37,948 nucleotides of DNA from Candidatus Coprenecus pullistercoris (GCA_019116965.1 DXAT01000070.1:1-37948); one strand, 5' to 3'; positions 1 through 7,430 are shown, numbered from the stretch's first letter. The notes: generated by a model from the letters alone, not told the origin. A program made the numbers and translations.

Positions 1-854
1 GCGTGCATTTCACCGGTTCCAGCGCCACATTCAATACCCTGTGGCGTCAGGTGGGCGAGAATATTGCCAACTACCGCTCCTATCCCCGTCTGGTGGGTGA
101 GACCGGAGGCAAGGACTTCATCTTCGTGCATCCTTCGGCAGTGGCCGAGGAAGTAGGCAATGCGGCTTACTGCGGTGCCTTCGAGTACCAGGGCCAGAAA
201 TGCTCTGCCGCTTCCCGTATGTACGTGCCCAAGTCCCTGTGGCCTGCTGTCCTTGAGAAGATCAAGGATACGGCAGCCCAGGTCAGGATGGGTGATGTCT
301 GCGATCCGATGAATTTCATCAACGCTGTCATCGATGAGACGTCCTTCGACAATATCGCTTCCTACATCGACTACGCCAAGGCATCCAAAGACGCAGAGAT
401 CGTGCTCGGCGGCGGATACGACAAGTCCAAGGGCTACTTCGTGGAGCCGACAGTCATCGTCACCACCGACCCTCATTTCAAGAGCATGGAAGAGGAGATC
501 TTCGGTCCCGTCCTCACAGTCTATGTCTACGATGACGCCGATGTGGACAAGGCCGTCGAGCTCTGCGACACCACCTCGCCTTACGGCCTGACCGGAGCCA
601 TCTGGGGCCGTGACCGTCTGGCACTCGAGAAGATTTCCCGCAAGTTGAAATACGCAGCCGGCAACTTCTACATCAACGACAAGCCCACCGGAGCCGTAGT
701 CGGCATGCAGCCTTTCGGCGGAGCCCGTGCTTCAGGCACCAATGACAAGGCCGGCGGTGAGTTCAATCTTATCCGCTGGGTGCTGCCGCGTGCCGTGAAG
801 GAGACTCTGGTGCCTCCAACCGACCACCGCTATACCTACATGAAAGAGGAATAA
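1..854 (+). CDS. pruA: L-glutamate gamma-semialdehyde (1-pyrroline-5-carboxylate) dehydrogenase, C-terminal part
   Basis: The enzyme oxidises glutamate semialdehyde to glutamate with NAD, the last step of proline breakdown in the cytoplasm. About 283 codons are visible and the frame is open to the left edge, so this is the C-terminal half or so of a protein usually near 540 residues. The first visible codon (GTG at 3) is probably an internal valine. In visible numbering, GETGGKD carries the general-base Glu33 and EYQGQKCSAAS carries the catalytic Cys67; EEEIFGPVL and PFGGARASGTNDKAGG are typical of the PruA branch of aldehyde dehydrogenases. It ends before a strong bidirectional terminator and converges on parE. 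The assignment to the aldehyde dehydrogenase superfamily is secure and the PruA branch is very likely. Confidence 0.9.
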   Translation, partial: VHFTGSSATFNTLWRQVGENIANYRSYPRLVGETGGKDFIFVHPSAVAEEVGNAAYCGAFEYQGQKCSAASRMYVPKSLWPAVLEKIKDTAAQVRMGDVCDPMNFINAVIDETSFDNIASYIDYAKASKDAEIVLGGGYDKSKGYFVEPTVIVTTDPHFKSMEEEIFGPVLTVYVYDDADVDKAVELCDTTSPYGLTGAIWGRDRLALEKISRKLKYAAGNFYINDKPTGAVVGMQPFGGARASGTNDKAGGEFNLIRWVLPRAVKETLVPPTDHRYTYMKEE

Positions 855-898
855 CAGTGCGTCATAGCGGGCAGACTGCTGCGTTATGATGAAATAAG

Positions 899-939
899 AA
901 TCCCCGTCGCATTTGCTTTTCGTGACGGGGATTTTGTTT
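899..939. terminator. Bidirectional intrinsic terminator between pruA and parE
   Basis: A perfect 10-bp inverted repeat (AATCCCCGTC at 899-908, GACGGGGATT at 924-933) encloses a 15-nt loop and is followed by a T-rich tract. On the minus strand the hairpin is followed by CTTATTTC, a weaker tail. It can serve both pruA (plus) and parDE (minus), which converge here. Confidence 0.8.
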
Positions 940-1237
940 ATCTGAGCCGCTGCCGCACATCCATCCGTTCGTGCAGGATGCGGATTATTGTTACGTCTCC
1001 GCTTTCGGAAATGGTGTGGAATATGATGTGACGGCCTGTTTTAATTCCGAGCAGACCGGGCATGATGTCATCGTAGTGCCGACATATATCCGGGCCCGGT
1101 TCAGTGAGACCGCCGCATGCGTTCATGAGCATGTTGTAGTATGTTTCAGCCTGCTGCACAGACCATGTCCGTACAGTATAGTTCCAGATGGACGTGAGGT
1201 CGCCGACTGCCCTGTTGGTGAAGCGGAGCTTACTCAT
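938..1237 (-). CDS. parE: ParE/RelE-superfamily toxin
   Basis: A 99-residue basic protein with the ParE layout: N-terminal FTNRAVGDL..IWNYTVRTW helices, a central EPGPDICRHYDDIMPGL segment, and the C-terminal beta strands GRHIIFHTISESGDVTIIRILHERMDVRQRL. The ILHERMD ending is characteristic of ParE-type type II toxins; family members usually poison DNA gyrase. The start overlaps the upstream antitoxin by 8 bp (1230-1237), so the pair is translationally coupled. The reading frame is intact, so the module could be active. Confidence 0.88.
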   Translation of the reverse strand: MSKLRFTNRAVGDLTSIWNYTVRTWSVQQAETYYNMLMNACGGLTEPGPDICRHYDDIMPGLLGIKTGRHIIFHTISESGDVTIIRILHERMDVRQRLR

Positions 1238-1475
1238 CGGGCAGTCCTGTTTTCAGTCTGGCGAGGTGTGCGACGGGGTCGAAGTTGGTGGCGATGCCGC
1301 TGTTCAGACCGTCATTGATGGCACATCTGAGTGCATTGACGCGCAGTTCTTCCTCCTCGAGAAGGCGCAGTCCAGCGCGGACAATCTCACTGGCATTGCC
1401 GTAGCGTCCCGTTTCTAAGGAGACCTGAATAAAATTGTCAAAATGAGGGCCGAGGGCCACTGATGTGTTTTTCAT
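1230..1475 (-). CDS. parD: ParD-family antitoxin
   Basis: An 81-residue protein. The N-terminal half (SVALGPHFDNFIQVSLETGRYGNASEIVRAGLRLLEEEE) is a ribbon-helix-helix DNA-binding domain of the ParD/CopG type; the flexible C-terminal half would wrap the toxin. It precedes parE with an 8-bp overlap, the usual antitoxin-first order. Two AT-rich palindromes directly upstream (1498-1533) fit the autoregulation known for ParD. The start at 1475 gives a normal family length. Confidence 0.88.
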   Translation of the reverse strand: MKNTSVALGPHFDNFIQVSLETGRYGNASEIVRAGLRLLEEEELRVNALRCAINDGLNSGIATNFDPVAHLARLKTGLPDE

Positions 1476-1497
1476 CCTTTTCTAAATTTTCCGCAAG

Positions 1498-1533
1498 TTA
1501 CCAAATTTTGGTAATATGCCAAAATTTATTTGG
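1498..1533. promoter_or_regulatory. Candidate ParD operator: two adjacent palindromes
   Basis: TTACCAAA-T-TTTGGTAA (1498-1514) is a perfect 8-bp inverted repeat. CCAAA-ATTTA-TTTGG (1519-1533) is a second one sharing the CCAAA/TTTGG half-site. They begin 22 bp upstream of the parD start codon, and the second overlaps the stop codon of the upstream peptidase gene. Ribbon-helix-helix antitoxins commonly bind such paired palindromes to repress their own operon. The operator role is inferred; the repeats themselves are plain. Confidence 0.55.
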
Positions 1534-3580
1534 AAAAGATTGTGCTGACGGCTTCGAGGAGCGGATCCACGCTGACCTCGGAGCCGACGGCCTGCTGCAT
1601 CCAGATATGAGGGGTCAGGCGGCCGAGGGTGTAGATGCGGCGCAGCTCTGATGCGAATTCAGTCTTGGTACGGCACTTGGCTAGATGGCATTCGAGCTGG
1701 TATTCGATGATGTGGCCGAAAGGATAGTATGGCAGGTACATCGGGGAGTTGACCATGTGCGAGTAGACGGCCAGCAGGGGGCAGTCGGGGGTGCCGAGCA
1801 TGGGGGCGTAGTACTTGTTCCATACGTCCTTGGCTATGCTGTTGACGGCATCGCGCAGCTCGGAGGCCGTAGCCTCGGGATGGCTGTAGAGCCACTGCCA
1901 GGTGTACATGTCCACCAGTGCGACACCCATGATCTCGTAGGCACCCCAGAAGATGTCCAGAGTGGTGTTGTCGTCCATCTCGTAGTCAAAGCCGAGGAGC
2001 TGGAGGTCCCGCTTCTGGAAGATGAAGGCCAGGGCTTCGGTGAAGGCGGTGTTGGGCACGCCGTTGAGCATGTAGTAGTCGATGTCGTAGAGGTCCAGAG
2101 TCTGCTCTACGTTGTGGCCGAACTCGTGGATTGCGATATTGTAACCCTTGTAGTCCATGCCCTTGTCTCCGATACGGGTGCGCAGACGGGCAGGCTCCCA
2201 GCGTCCCTGAGCTCCCCAGGCGTGGCCTGAGCCGCGGGCCGGTTCCACTACGATGCGGTCAGCGATGTATCCGGCATCATGGGCAGGGAATCCCAGGTAG
2301 CGGAGCATTCTGGGCATATCCTTAGCAAATGCCTGCGCGTCAGGATATTTGCGCCGGGTCATCTCGGTCAGCCTGTCCTCGGGCATGGCTGAACGGCTCT
2401 TGAATCCGTCGTACCAGATGTCGTAGGGTCTCAGGTCGCGGCCCAGACGCTCCTTGATGAGCGCGGCGACTTCCTTCACCTCACCGGAAGATATCAGGCG
2501 GATGAACAGCTCCTCGATGTCCTTAGCGGATACTTCCATGCCCTCCTCGAAGTTACGGGCGATGCCGGTGGGCAGCTCTGGGCTGTAGAGATCGATCTGC
2601 TCTTCCACGTGGAAGGTGTTGAGGATGTGCGAGTAGCGGACATCGGTCTCGGGCTGGAGCTGCACTTCCTTGCCGTCTTTCCATGTCTTGTTGGAATAGG
2701 GGGCCCAGTCGTATGCCGGATTGTTCACCACGTCCTTCGGGATGGTCTGGTCCACGATACGGAGCATTACCTGATATATCATCTCCTGCTTCTCGTTGGC
2801 ATCGGGAATGTCGGCGTAGTTGCTCTTGAGCTCGTCGCGCAGGTTCCAGTGCGAGAGCAGCACCATGTCCTCGGGGAAGAGACGGCGGCCGTCATCTGTG
2901 AGCAGATGTCCCATCATGATATTGTAGGAGGCGATGTAGTTCTCGCAGCCGCTGAGCACCTGGGCGTAACGGGCCTTGACTGCTGCCGGCACCCTGGTGG
3001 TGAATGCGTCTCCCATGCGGGCGTAGGCCCATTCGAGGCGGCTCCAGTCCTTTCCGAGGGTGTTTTTCTCCTCAAGGGTGTAGAAGGGGAAGTTGAGGAT
3101 GGTGACGAATGCTGTCTTGTTGGCGAAGAGGTCATCCGACAGGTGAGAATATGGGTCGAATGCTCCGAGGATGTAGTCTATATCGGTGAGCTCCGGGCCG
3201 GTCAGGTGCAGCGGAGCCTGCAGCCGCACGGCCACTTGGTTGGATGTGCCGTAAAGGGTCTCGAATGCCGCCGACAGTTTGTCGAACAGCACCTTGCGGT
3301 CTTCGGGCGTGGCAGCGTAACTTTCGGCGGCGAACTGCCCGAACTCCGCTTCAGTGCCGTCCTCAGTCCTCCACAGTGCTGCCGCCTGGGCCACGCCCTT
3401 CTGTACCAGTTCCTTGTCAGCCTGCGGACATTTTCCCATTATGGCCCGTACCGCCCTATTGACGGTTTCTTCCGAAATATTGCTCATGGTCTTCTGTTGA
3501 TTGCCGTTATTGTTTCCGTTACAGCCGCTCATAATCATCGTCGCCGCGGCCAGTATGGCAGTAGGTATCCGTTTCATCAT
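1526..3580 (-). CDS. Secreted HEXXH zinc metallopeptidase lipoprotein (gluzincin type)
   Basis: A 684-residue protein with a lipoprotein signal (MMKRIPTAILAAATMIMSGC; lipobox Cys20) and a low-complexity NGNNNGN stretch after it, so it is probably tethered to the outer membrane. The zinc motif HEFGH lies at residues 485-489 (Glu486 catalytic) and a probable third ligand, Glu515 in TEALAF, lies 26 residues on: the gluzincin arrangement. The mostly helical remainder and the C-terminal YYPFGHIIEYQL resemble M2/M3/M49-type peptidases. It lacks the HEXXXGH hexapeptide of classical dipeptidyl peptidase III, so I do not assign a subfamily. It has its own -33/-7 promoter (3609-3642). Substrate is unknown; peptides outside the inner membrane are likely. 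Confidence 0.75.
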   Translation of the reverse strand: MMKRIPTAILAAATMIMSGCNGNNNGNQQKTMSNISEETVNRAVRAIMGKCPQADKELVQKGVAQAAALWRTEDGTEAEFGQFAAESYAATPEDRKVLFDKLSAAFETLYGTSNQVAVRLQAPLHLTGPELTDIDYILGAFDPYSHLSDDLFANKTAFVTILNFPFYTLEEKNTLGKDWSRLEWAYARMGDAFTTRVPAAVKARYAQVLSGCENYIASYNIMMGHLLTDDGRRLFPEDMVLLSHWNLRDELKSNYADIPDANEKQEMIYQVMLRIVDQTIPKDVVNNPAYDWAPYSNKTWKDGKEVQLQPETDVRYSHILNTFHVEEQIDLYSPELPTGIARNFEEGMEVSAKDIEELFIRLISSGEVKEVAALIKERLGRDLRPYDIWYDGFKSRSAMPEDRLTEMTRRKYPDAQAFAKDMPRMLRYLGFPAHDAGYIADRIVVEPARGSGHAWGAQGRWEPARLRTRIGDKGMDYKGYNIAIHEFGHNVEQTLDLYDIDYYMLNGVPNTAFTEALAFIFQKRDLQLLGFDYEMDDNTTLDIFWGAYEIMGVALVDMYTWQWLYSHPEATASELRDAVNSIAKDVWNKYYAPMLGTPDCPLLAVYSHMVNSPMYLPYYPFGHIIEYQLECHLAKCRTKTEFASELRRIYTLGRLTPHIWMQQAVGSEVSVDPLLEAVSTIFSK

Positions 3581-3608
3581 ATTGCGCAGTGTTTAGCCAT
3601 TACGCAGA

Positions 3609-3642
3609 CAAAGGTATGAAAATAAAAATGACTATCCGCAAA
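3609..3642 (-). promoter_or_regulatory. Bacteroidales-type promoter of the metallopeptidase gene
   Basis: On the minus strand a TTTG (-33 element) at 3642-3639 is followed after 22 nt by TACCTTTG (3616-3609), an exact match to the TAnnTTTG -7 consensus of the Bacteroidota primary sigma factor. This would start transcription near 3602, about 20 nt upstream of the start codon at 3580. The spacer is slightly longer than usual. Confidence 0.6.
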
Positions 3643-3799
3643 GTCCCTTACGGCTGTCACCTTACCCTGAGGTGTACCAGAAAAAGTACCTCAGTATCTG
3701 TAATTTCGCTTTCTGCATAAGTCGCTATGTGATAAGCAAGTATGCAAAATACGGCAAAACAGATAAGGCCGGTTTGAAGCGGATTTCGTACAAAAGGCA

Positions 3800-3876
3800 C
3801 CGTATCTGTTATGCGGCTGCGACGGTAAGTGTATGAATATGTGTGCGTTATGATGATAGCCGCATTACAGATACGG
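3800..3876. repeat. Long inverted repeat, 17 of 18 paired, 41-nt loop
   Basis: CCGTATCTGTTATGCGGC (3800-3817) is the reverse complement of 3859-3876 with one mismatch. A third partial copy of the arm, GTATCTGTAAT, lies at 3694-3704. The arm length and reuse make chance unlikely, but there is no T-run to make it a terminator. Confidence 0.6.
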
Positions 3877-4090
3877 AAGTGGCCGATAAGTGAGCCGAAT
3901 AGATAATATGCTGCGGATAATTGATATGCCTCATCGCAGCATAGGGATAAGTGTCCTTGCGGCATCTGCATCAGCATACAGGCTCTCCAATGGTCGGGCC
4001 TATATCGTCAGCAGTCGTACTCTGCTGTTGACCATAAAGCAAGGGGTGTCTGGATAATGTGCTTGTAATCAGGTAGGTGCTGATTGACGG

Positions 4091-4128
4091 GTTGCTCTAT
4101 GGCTTGTTTTTTCAGGGCATAGAGCAAC
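4091..4128. repeat. Perfect 11-bp inverted repeat with 16-nt loop
   Basis: GTTGCTCTATG (4091-4101) and CATAGAGCAAC (4118-4128) are exact reverse complements around a T-rich 16-nt loop. It lies about 25 bp before the truncated hydrolase remnant, near the apparent left boundary of the foreign-looking stretch. Confidence 0.6.
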
Positions 4129-4152
4129 GAATCTATATGCAATTGATTGAAA

Positions 4153-4557
4153 ATGTGCTTGATAGCTCTGTGTCAGGTGCTTTATGGTGTTTCGGAATAT
4201 GTAGTTGAAGTCGCACCATATACTTATGGCAGCCGGCTGATTGAGACTCTGGGGCGGAACACGCTGTTTGGATTTTTTATAGGGCCGATGGCGGCGGATT
4301 TGGCACCGGAAGAAATAGCCAAGCTGCCGCAGATCAACAAACCCAAACCGGGGATTATCCTGAGCAACGAATCTTGGATTGGGCGGGTGCTGGCGTTTTT
4401 GACCCGCAGCCGAATGCCGCGACGCGAGGCGAGCGAGGTTAAGAAACACAGCGGTGCCAAAGAAGTGATTGATATTCGCGATCATCATTGGAATATTTTT
4501 CATAACACGGAAGTTTGTTATGAGGTTATGGAATTTTTGAAAACCGGACGGTTTTAG
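4153..4557 (+). pseudogene. C-terminal remnant of an alpha/beta hydrolase
   Basis: The frame from ATG 4153 (or TTG 4147) to 4557 reads as the last 134 or so residues of a larger protein. The ending IRDHHWNIFHNTEVCYEVMEFLKTGRF resembles the catalytic-His end of alpha/beta hydrolases whose C-termini read ..FL+.GRF. The nucleophile Ser elbow and the N-terminal half are absent, and an in-frame stop sits just before 4147. The codon style (GGCGGCGGATTTGG, AAACCCAAACCG) looks proteobacterial rather than like the flanking genes. It ends before a strong terminator. The hydrolase identity is moderate; that the piece is truncated and foreign is inference. Confidence 0.42.
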
Positions 4558-4572
4558 GGCATAACAAAAAAG

Positions 4573-4610
4573 AAAAACCGTTTGCCTCGGTTGAGGAAAA
4601 CGGTTTTTTT
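4573..4610. terminator. Strong bidirectional intrinsic terminator
   Basis: AAAAACCGTTT (4573-4583) pairs with AAACGGTTTTT (4598-4608), with an inner CCTC/GAGG stem closing a GGTT loop. A-run and T-run flanks make it usable in both directions. It sits between the hydrolase remnant (plus) and the WG-repeat lipoprotein gene (minus). Confidence 0.85.
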
Positions 4611-4623
4611 GTTGTCTGAATTT

Positions 4624-5418
4624 TTAAAGAAGCCACGTGTTACCTGTTCTAATTTTAATTTTTCTAAGCATATCTTTAGGTATGTCCTGTGTTTCTATAT
4701 GAAAACTATACGGAGAATATTGCTTGCTGACAAGAGGCATTAGTTCATCAATCTCTTGCTGATTTACAATGCCAATATAACTTAACTCATCGTAGTTGTA
4801 ATAATATAACTCATATTGATTATTTCTTTTTAGATAATAGAGACGTTCATAACAATCAAATATGTAAACTTGGTCGTATTTGGCCTCGGTGCCTTTGTTG
4901 CTGATATGTTTTACCCCCCATTTATCGCCGACGCGGAAAATCCACTCCTCAACGCCGGGGTAGACCTCGTCATACGGGCCGGATTTGTGGGGGCGGGCAA
5001 ACCGGTTGTAGACTTCTTTTTTGCCATCCGCCAACGTGCCGACATAGAGTTTTCTCGCGTTTCCGCTAAATCCATCCGGCCGAAGATCCAAAGGCTCAAT
5101 CTCCGGCGCCGAATAAAGCAGTACTTCCGACATACTGGTTCGGCCAATCCGCCACAGATCGCAACCGTCGGCTTTTTTGCCGATGACATAAGTATAGACG
5201 ATCTCGCGCGACGCAAAAAAATTTGACCTTGGCTCATCAACGACCTGAAAACTTTGATACTCCATCGGGACGACTTCTTCTTCACCACGATAGATACCGT
5301 GGTTGCCATCAGCATCGACCTTGACGCGCAGATAATCATTCAGTCCGTACCATTGCGTACATGATGTTGCAGACAACAGCGCCAACAGCGCTCCTGATAA
5401 TAATAAAAACTTTTTCAT
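4624..5418 (-). CDS. Hypothetical lipoprotein with WG-repeat-like segments
   Basis: A 264-residue protein with a lipoprotein signal, lipobox LSATSC (Cys20). Two segments look like WG/KWG beta repeats: DGNHGIYRGEEEVVPMEYQ near the N-terminus and GDKWGVKHISNKGTEAKYDQ near residues 165-185. A tyrosine-rich stretch follows (YYLKRNNQYELYYYNYDELSY). I do not recognise a specific family. It is the last gene of a minus-strand run (queH, 5501-6088 lipoprotein, this gene) and is closed by the terminator at 4573-4610. The sequence is AT-richer than the chromosome around it, so recent acquisition is possible. Function unknown. Confidence 0.7.
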   Translation of the reverse strand: MKKFLLLSGALLALLSATSCTQWYGLNDYLRVKVDADGNHGIYRGEEEVVPMEYQSFQVVDEPRSNFFASREIVYTYVIGKKADGCDLWRIGRTSMSEVLLYSAPEIEPLDLRPDGFSGNARKLYVGTLADGKKEVYNRFARPHKSGPYDEVYPGVEEWIFRVGDKWGVKHISNKGTEAKYDQVYIFDCYERLYYLKRNNQYELYYYNYDELSYIGIVNQQEIDELMPLVSKQYSPYSFHIETQDIPKDMLRKIKIRTGNTWLL

Positions 5419-5500
5419 ACTTTTTTGTTTTAAGTTGATTATTTTATGTCAGTTAATAACGCCGGCAGAAATGAAAAGACAGCGGGTAAAATTTTTTTCT

Positions 5501-6088
5501 TTAATCAATAATCCATCCTACTTCGTATTCATTACGCTTTGCTGATTTGAGAATTTCAGCAAGCTGTTCGTCTGAGAAAGTGGTTGAACGCCAATAATCG
5601 GCTGTAAATATGGTATGTAAGGGCCATGTTGAGTTATATTTCACGACCTTATCCAGAAACCATACATACTCTCGATGCTGGACGACATAAAGATATTCTT
5701 CCAGATGTTGGACATAGAATATGTATATACTATCAGTCGCCGAGCTGGGAGGGATTTGATCCCATGGCTGAACAACACCTACTGCGTCATCAGTATGAAC
5801 AAGAAATTGTTGACCGCCAAAATAAATTTTGTCATAAGCGTCTGTCAAGAAATTATATTTTGGAACATAGGCGCGCTGAGTACTATCAGGCAGATAAATA
5901 CGATAAAAACAGTCATAAAACCATTTTAGCGAATCGGCCCGAAGTTTAATCTTTTCGCCCTTTGGTGTTTTTAGGTCATATGTTCCGTCAGACCTTTGCA
6001 GAATGACGCAACCTTTTTCACCGGGGATTTTAGTTGTGCAAGCCGTAAATGCAGCGGCAAGGATTGCGATAATGATAAAATTTTTCAT
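5501..6088 (-). CDS. Hypothetical small lipoprotein
   Basis: A 195-residue protein beginning MKNFIIIAILAAAFTAC, a lipoprotein signal with Cys17. The mature part is rich in aromatic and charged residues with no motif I can name. It starts only 15 nt after the queH stop codon and has no clear promoter of its own, so it may be read through from queH; there are 82 nt between it and the next lipoprotein gene. Base composition is clearly AT-rich compared with queH, which suggests insertion behind queH. The ATG at 6086-6088 directly precedes the signal peptide. Confidence 0.68.
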   Translation of the reverse strand: MKNFIIIAILAAAFTACTTKIPGEKGCVILQRSDGTYDLKTPKGEKIKLRADSLKWFYDCFYRIYLPDSTQRAYVPKYNFLTDAYDKIYFGGQQFLVHTDDAVGVVQPWDQIPPSSATDSIYIFYVQHLEEYLYVVQHREYVWFLDKVVKYNSTWPLHTIFTADYWRSTTFSDEQLAEILKSAKRNEYEVGWIID

Positions 6089-6103
6089 TTTGTTTAAATT
6101 GTG

Positions 6104-6772
6104 TTAGTTAATAGTGTCGGAGGAATGGTTGCGGTGGGCGAGGCTGAATTCGCAGCCGCAGTACTGCTGGTTGTAGAACTGGCGGGCGAGGATGTTGCGG
6201 CGTTCGTAGAGGCCGCCCTTGCGCCAGTTGCGGTCCCAGAAGCGGGTCAGGCTGCGGCCGCAGTGCTCCTCGGCGTAGAAGCCGGCCTCGTTGATCTGCC
6301 GGATGTCCTTCCAGCGGGAGGAGGCGAGGGTGGTGGTGAAGAGGGGGAAGCCGTAATCTGCTGCGTAGGAGGCCGCAGTGCAGAGGCGGTGCTTGAAGCA
6401 GGCGAGGCAGCGTCCGCCCCGTTCCGGCTCATTCTCCAGTCCGACAGTGCATTTGAGCCACTGTGTGTGCTGCTGCTCCCAGAAATCACCGGCAGCGCCC
6501 TGTTGCTCCTCCGCATTGCCCGGTTCCGTCATCCCTGCCGTCAGTTCTCGCCCGGAGCGGATTTCCGCATTGCCTCCGTCTAAGTCAACTATGGCCACCC
6601 CGATTTCCTGAGCATACCTCACTATCTCATTTTTCCGCTTGAGATATTCCTCCTCGGGGAAGATGTTGGGGTTGTAGAAGAGGATGGTCGGTTCATAGCC
6701 GTTCTGCCCCATCCATTCGAGGATGGCGGCCGAGCAGGGGGCGCAGCAGGAGTGAAGCAGAACTTTTTCCAT
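6104..6772 (-). CDS. queH: Epoxyqueuosine reductase QueH (DUF208 family)
   Basis: QueH reduces epoxyqueuosine to queuosine in tRNA, the last step of making this wobble-position base, using Cys-bound metal and an Fe-S cluster. The start MEKVLLHSCCAPC places Cys9, Cys10 and Cys13 at the N-terminus as in the family. A second Cys cluster (LKCTVGLENEPERGGRCLACFKHRL) and the terminal YNQQYCGCEFSL are family hallmarks. I chose ATG 6772 (222 aa) because the open frame further upstream encodes nothing recognisable and would overlap the divergent ligase gene and its promoter. The gene is divergent from the 5-formyl-THF cyclo-ligase. Confidence 0.92.
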   Translation of the reverse strand: MEKVLLHSCCAPCSAAILEWMGQNGYEPTILFYNPNIFPEEEYLKRKNEIVRYAQEIGVAIVDLDGGNAEIRSGRELTAGMTEPGNAEEQQGAAGDFWEQQHTQWLKCTVGLENEPERGGRCLACFKHRLCTAASYAADYGFPLFTTTLASSRWKDIRQINEAGFYAEEHCGRSLTRFWDRNWRKGGLYERRNILARQFYNQQYCGCEFSLAHRNHSSDTIN

Positions 6773-6781
6773 CGTGTCGGA

Positions 6782-6797
6782 CAAAATTATATTTTTG
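6782..6797. promoter_or_regulatory. Back-to-back divergent -7 boxes for queH and the cyclo-ligase
   Basis: TAATTTTG reads on the minus strand at 6789-6782 and TATTTTTG on the plus strand at 6790-6797. Both match TAnnTTTG exactly and they abut with no gap inside the 42-bp intergenic region. No clear -33 TTTG is present on either side, so strength is uncertain. RNA polymerase probably cannot occupy both at once. Confidence 0.5.
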
Positions 6798-6814
6798 CGA
6801 AAATATTGAAAATT

Positions 6815-7426
6815 ATGGAAAGTAAGAAGGAACTTCGCAAATTGATATCGATGCGCAAGAAGCAGGTGCCCCTCGAGGAGCGTCTTCTCCGTTCTGTGCC
6901 GGTGATGGAGCGCCTGATGGCTGTGCCGGAATTCTGCAAGGCGGAGAATATCCTGTTTTATTGGGCAATGCCGGACGAGGTGCATACCCAGGAAGCTGTG
7001 ATGAAATGTGTTGCGGAGGGAAAGAATGTATTTCTGCCCGTGGTGGACGGAGATAATCTGAGGATAAGGCGTTTTTCCGGGAAGGCGTCGCTTGTGCCGG
7101 GGGAGTCGTATTCGATACCCGAGCCGGACTGCGGCTCCGAGGAGGTGCGGATTCAGGATATAGACTTAGTCGTGGTGCCGGGTGTTGCATTCGATGCCAC
7201 CGGTGGCCGGATGGGACGAGGCAAGGGCTTTTATGACAGACTCTTGGCCGGGGCTTCGGACAGCTGTCAGGGCGGGCCGTACAAGGTCGGGGTCTGCTTC
7301 GATTTCCAGATGGTGGATGCGGTGCCCCGGGAACCTCACGATATGCTGATGGACGCTGTGGTCTCCGAGACCGGAATTTGTATTGTGGAAAAAAGAACAG
7401 AATGTGTCAAAAACGGAACTCGTTAG
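6815..7426 (+). CDS. 5-formyltetrahydrofolate cyclo-ligase
   Basis: The enzyme converts 5-formyl-THF to 5,10-methenyl-THF with ATP, recycling a storage folate into one-carbon metabolism. The 203-residue protein starts MESKKELRKLISMRKK, typical of the family's N-terminal nucleotide-contacting helix, and carries the diagnostic GVAFDATGGRMGRGKGFYDRLL segment. ATG 6815 is chosen over the longer frame from 6752 because the -7 box at 6790-6797 lies inside that extension. The -24 element of the following efflux operon's promoter begins 4 nt after its stop codon. Confidence 0.92.
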   Translation: MESKKELRKLISMRKKQVPLEERLLRSVPVMERLMAVPEFCKAENILFYWAMPDEVHTQEAVMKCVAEGKNVFLPVVDGDNLRIRRFSGKASLVPGESYSIPEPDCGSEEVRIQDIDLVVVPGVAFDATGGRMGRGKGFYDRLLAGASDSCQGGPYKVGVCFDFQMVDAVPREPHDMLMDAVVSETGICIVEKRTECVKNGTR

Positions 7427-7430
7427 GTAT

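Larger units (their letters stand above)
3643..4146. other. Gene-free region rich in inverted repeats
   Basis: No reading frame here looks coding; the longest one (minus, 3657-3977) shows no domain and no plausible composition. The region does hold at least five inverted repeats: CTGAGGT/ACCTCAG (3667-3694), an 18-nt pair with one mismatch (3800-3817 / 3859-3876), TATGCTGCG/CGCAGCATA (3907-3943), CAGCAG/CTGCTG (4009-4027) and an 11-bp perfect pair (4091-4128). The hexamer GATAAG recurs several times, and AATGTGCTTG occurs at 4056 and again at 4152. It may encode structured RNA or be debris of insertion events. Function unknown. Confidence 0.5.

Noticed and set aside
2609-3619. A 336-codon plus-strand frame opposite the metallopeptidase gene
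   Set aside because: It is the complement of the lipoprotein gene, with no recognisable domain; the minus strand has the signal peptide, zinc motif and promoter.
3657-3977. A 106-codon minus-strand frame in the intergenic region
   Set aside because: It runs through several inverted repeats, lacks a credible start region, and its sequence has no protein-like pattern.
4611-4620. GTTGTCTGAA beside the terminator, resembling a neisserial DNA uptake sequence
   Set aside because: It is a single copy with mismatches to the known uptake-sequence dialects. It hints at a donor but is too short to support a claim.
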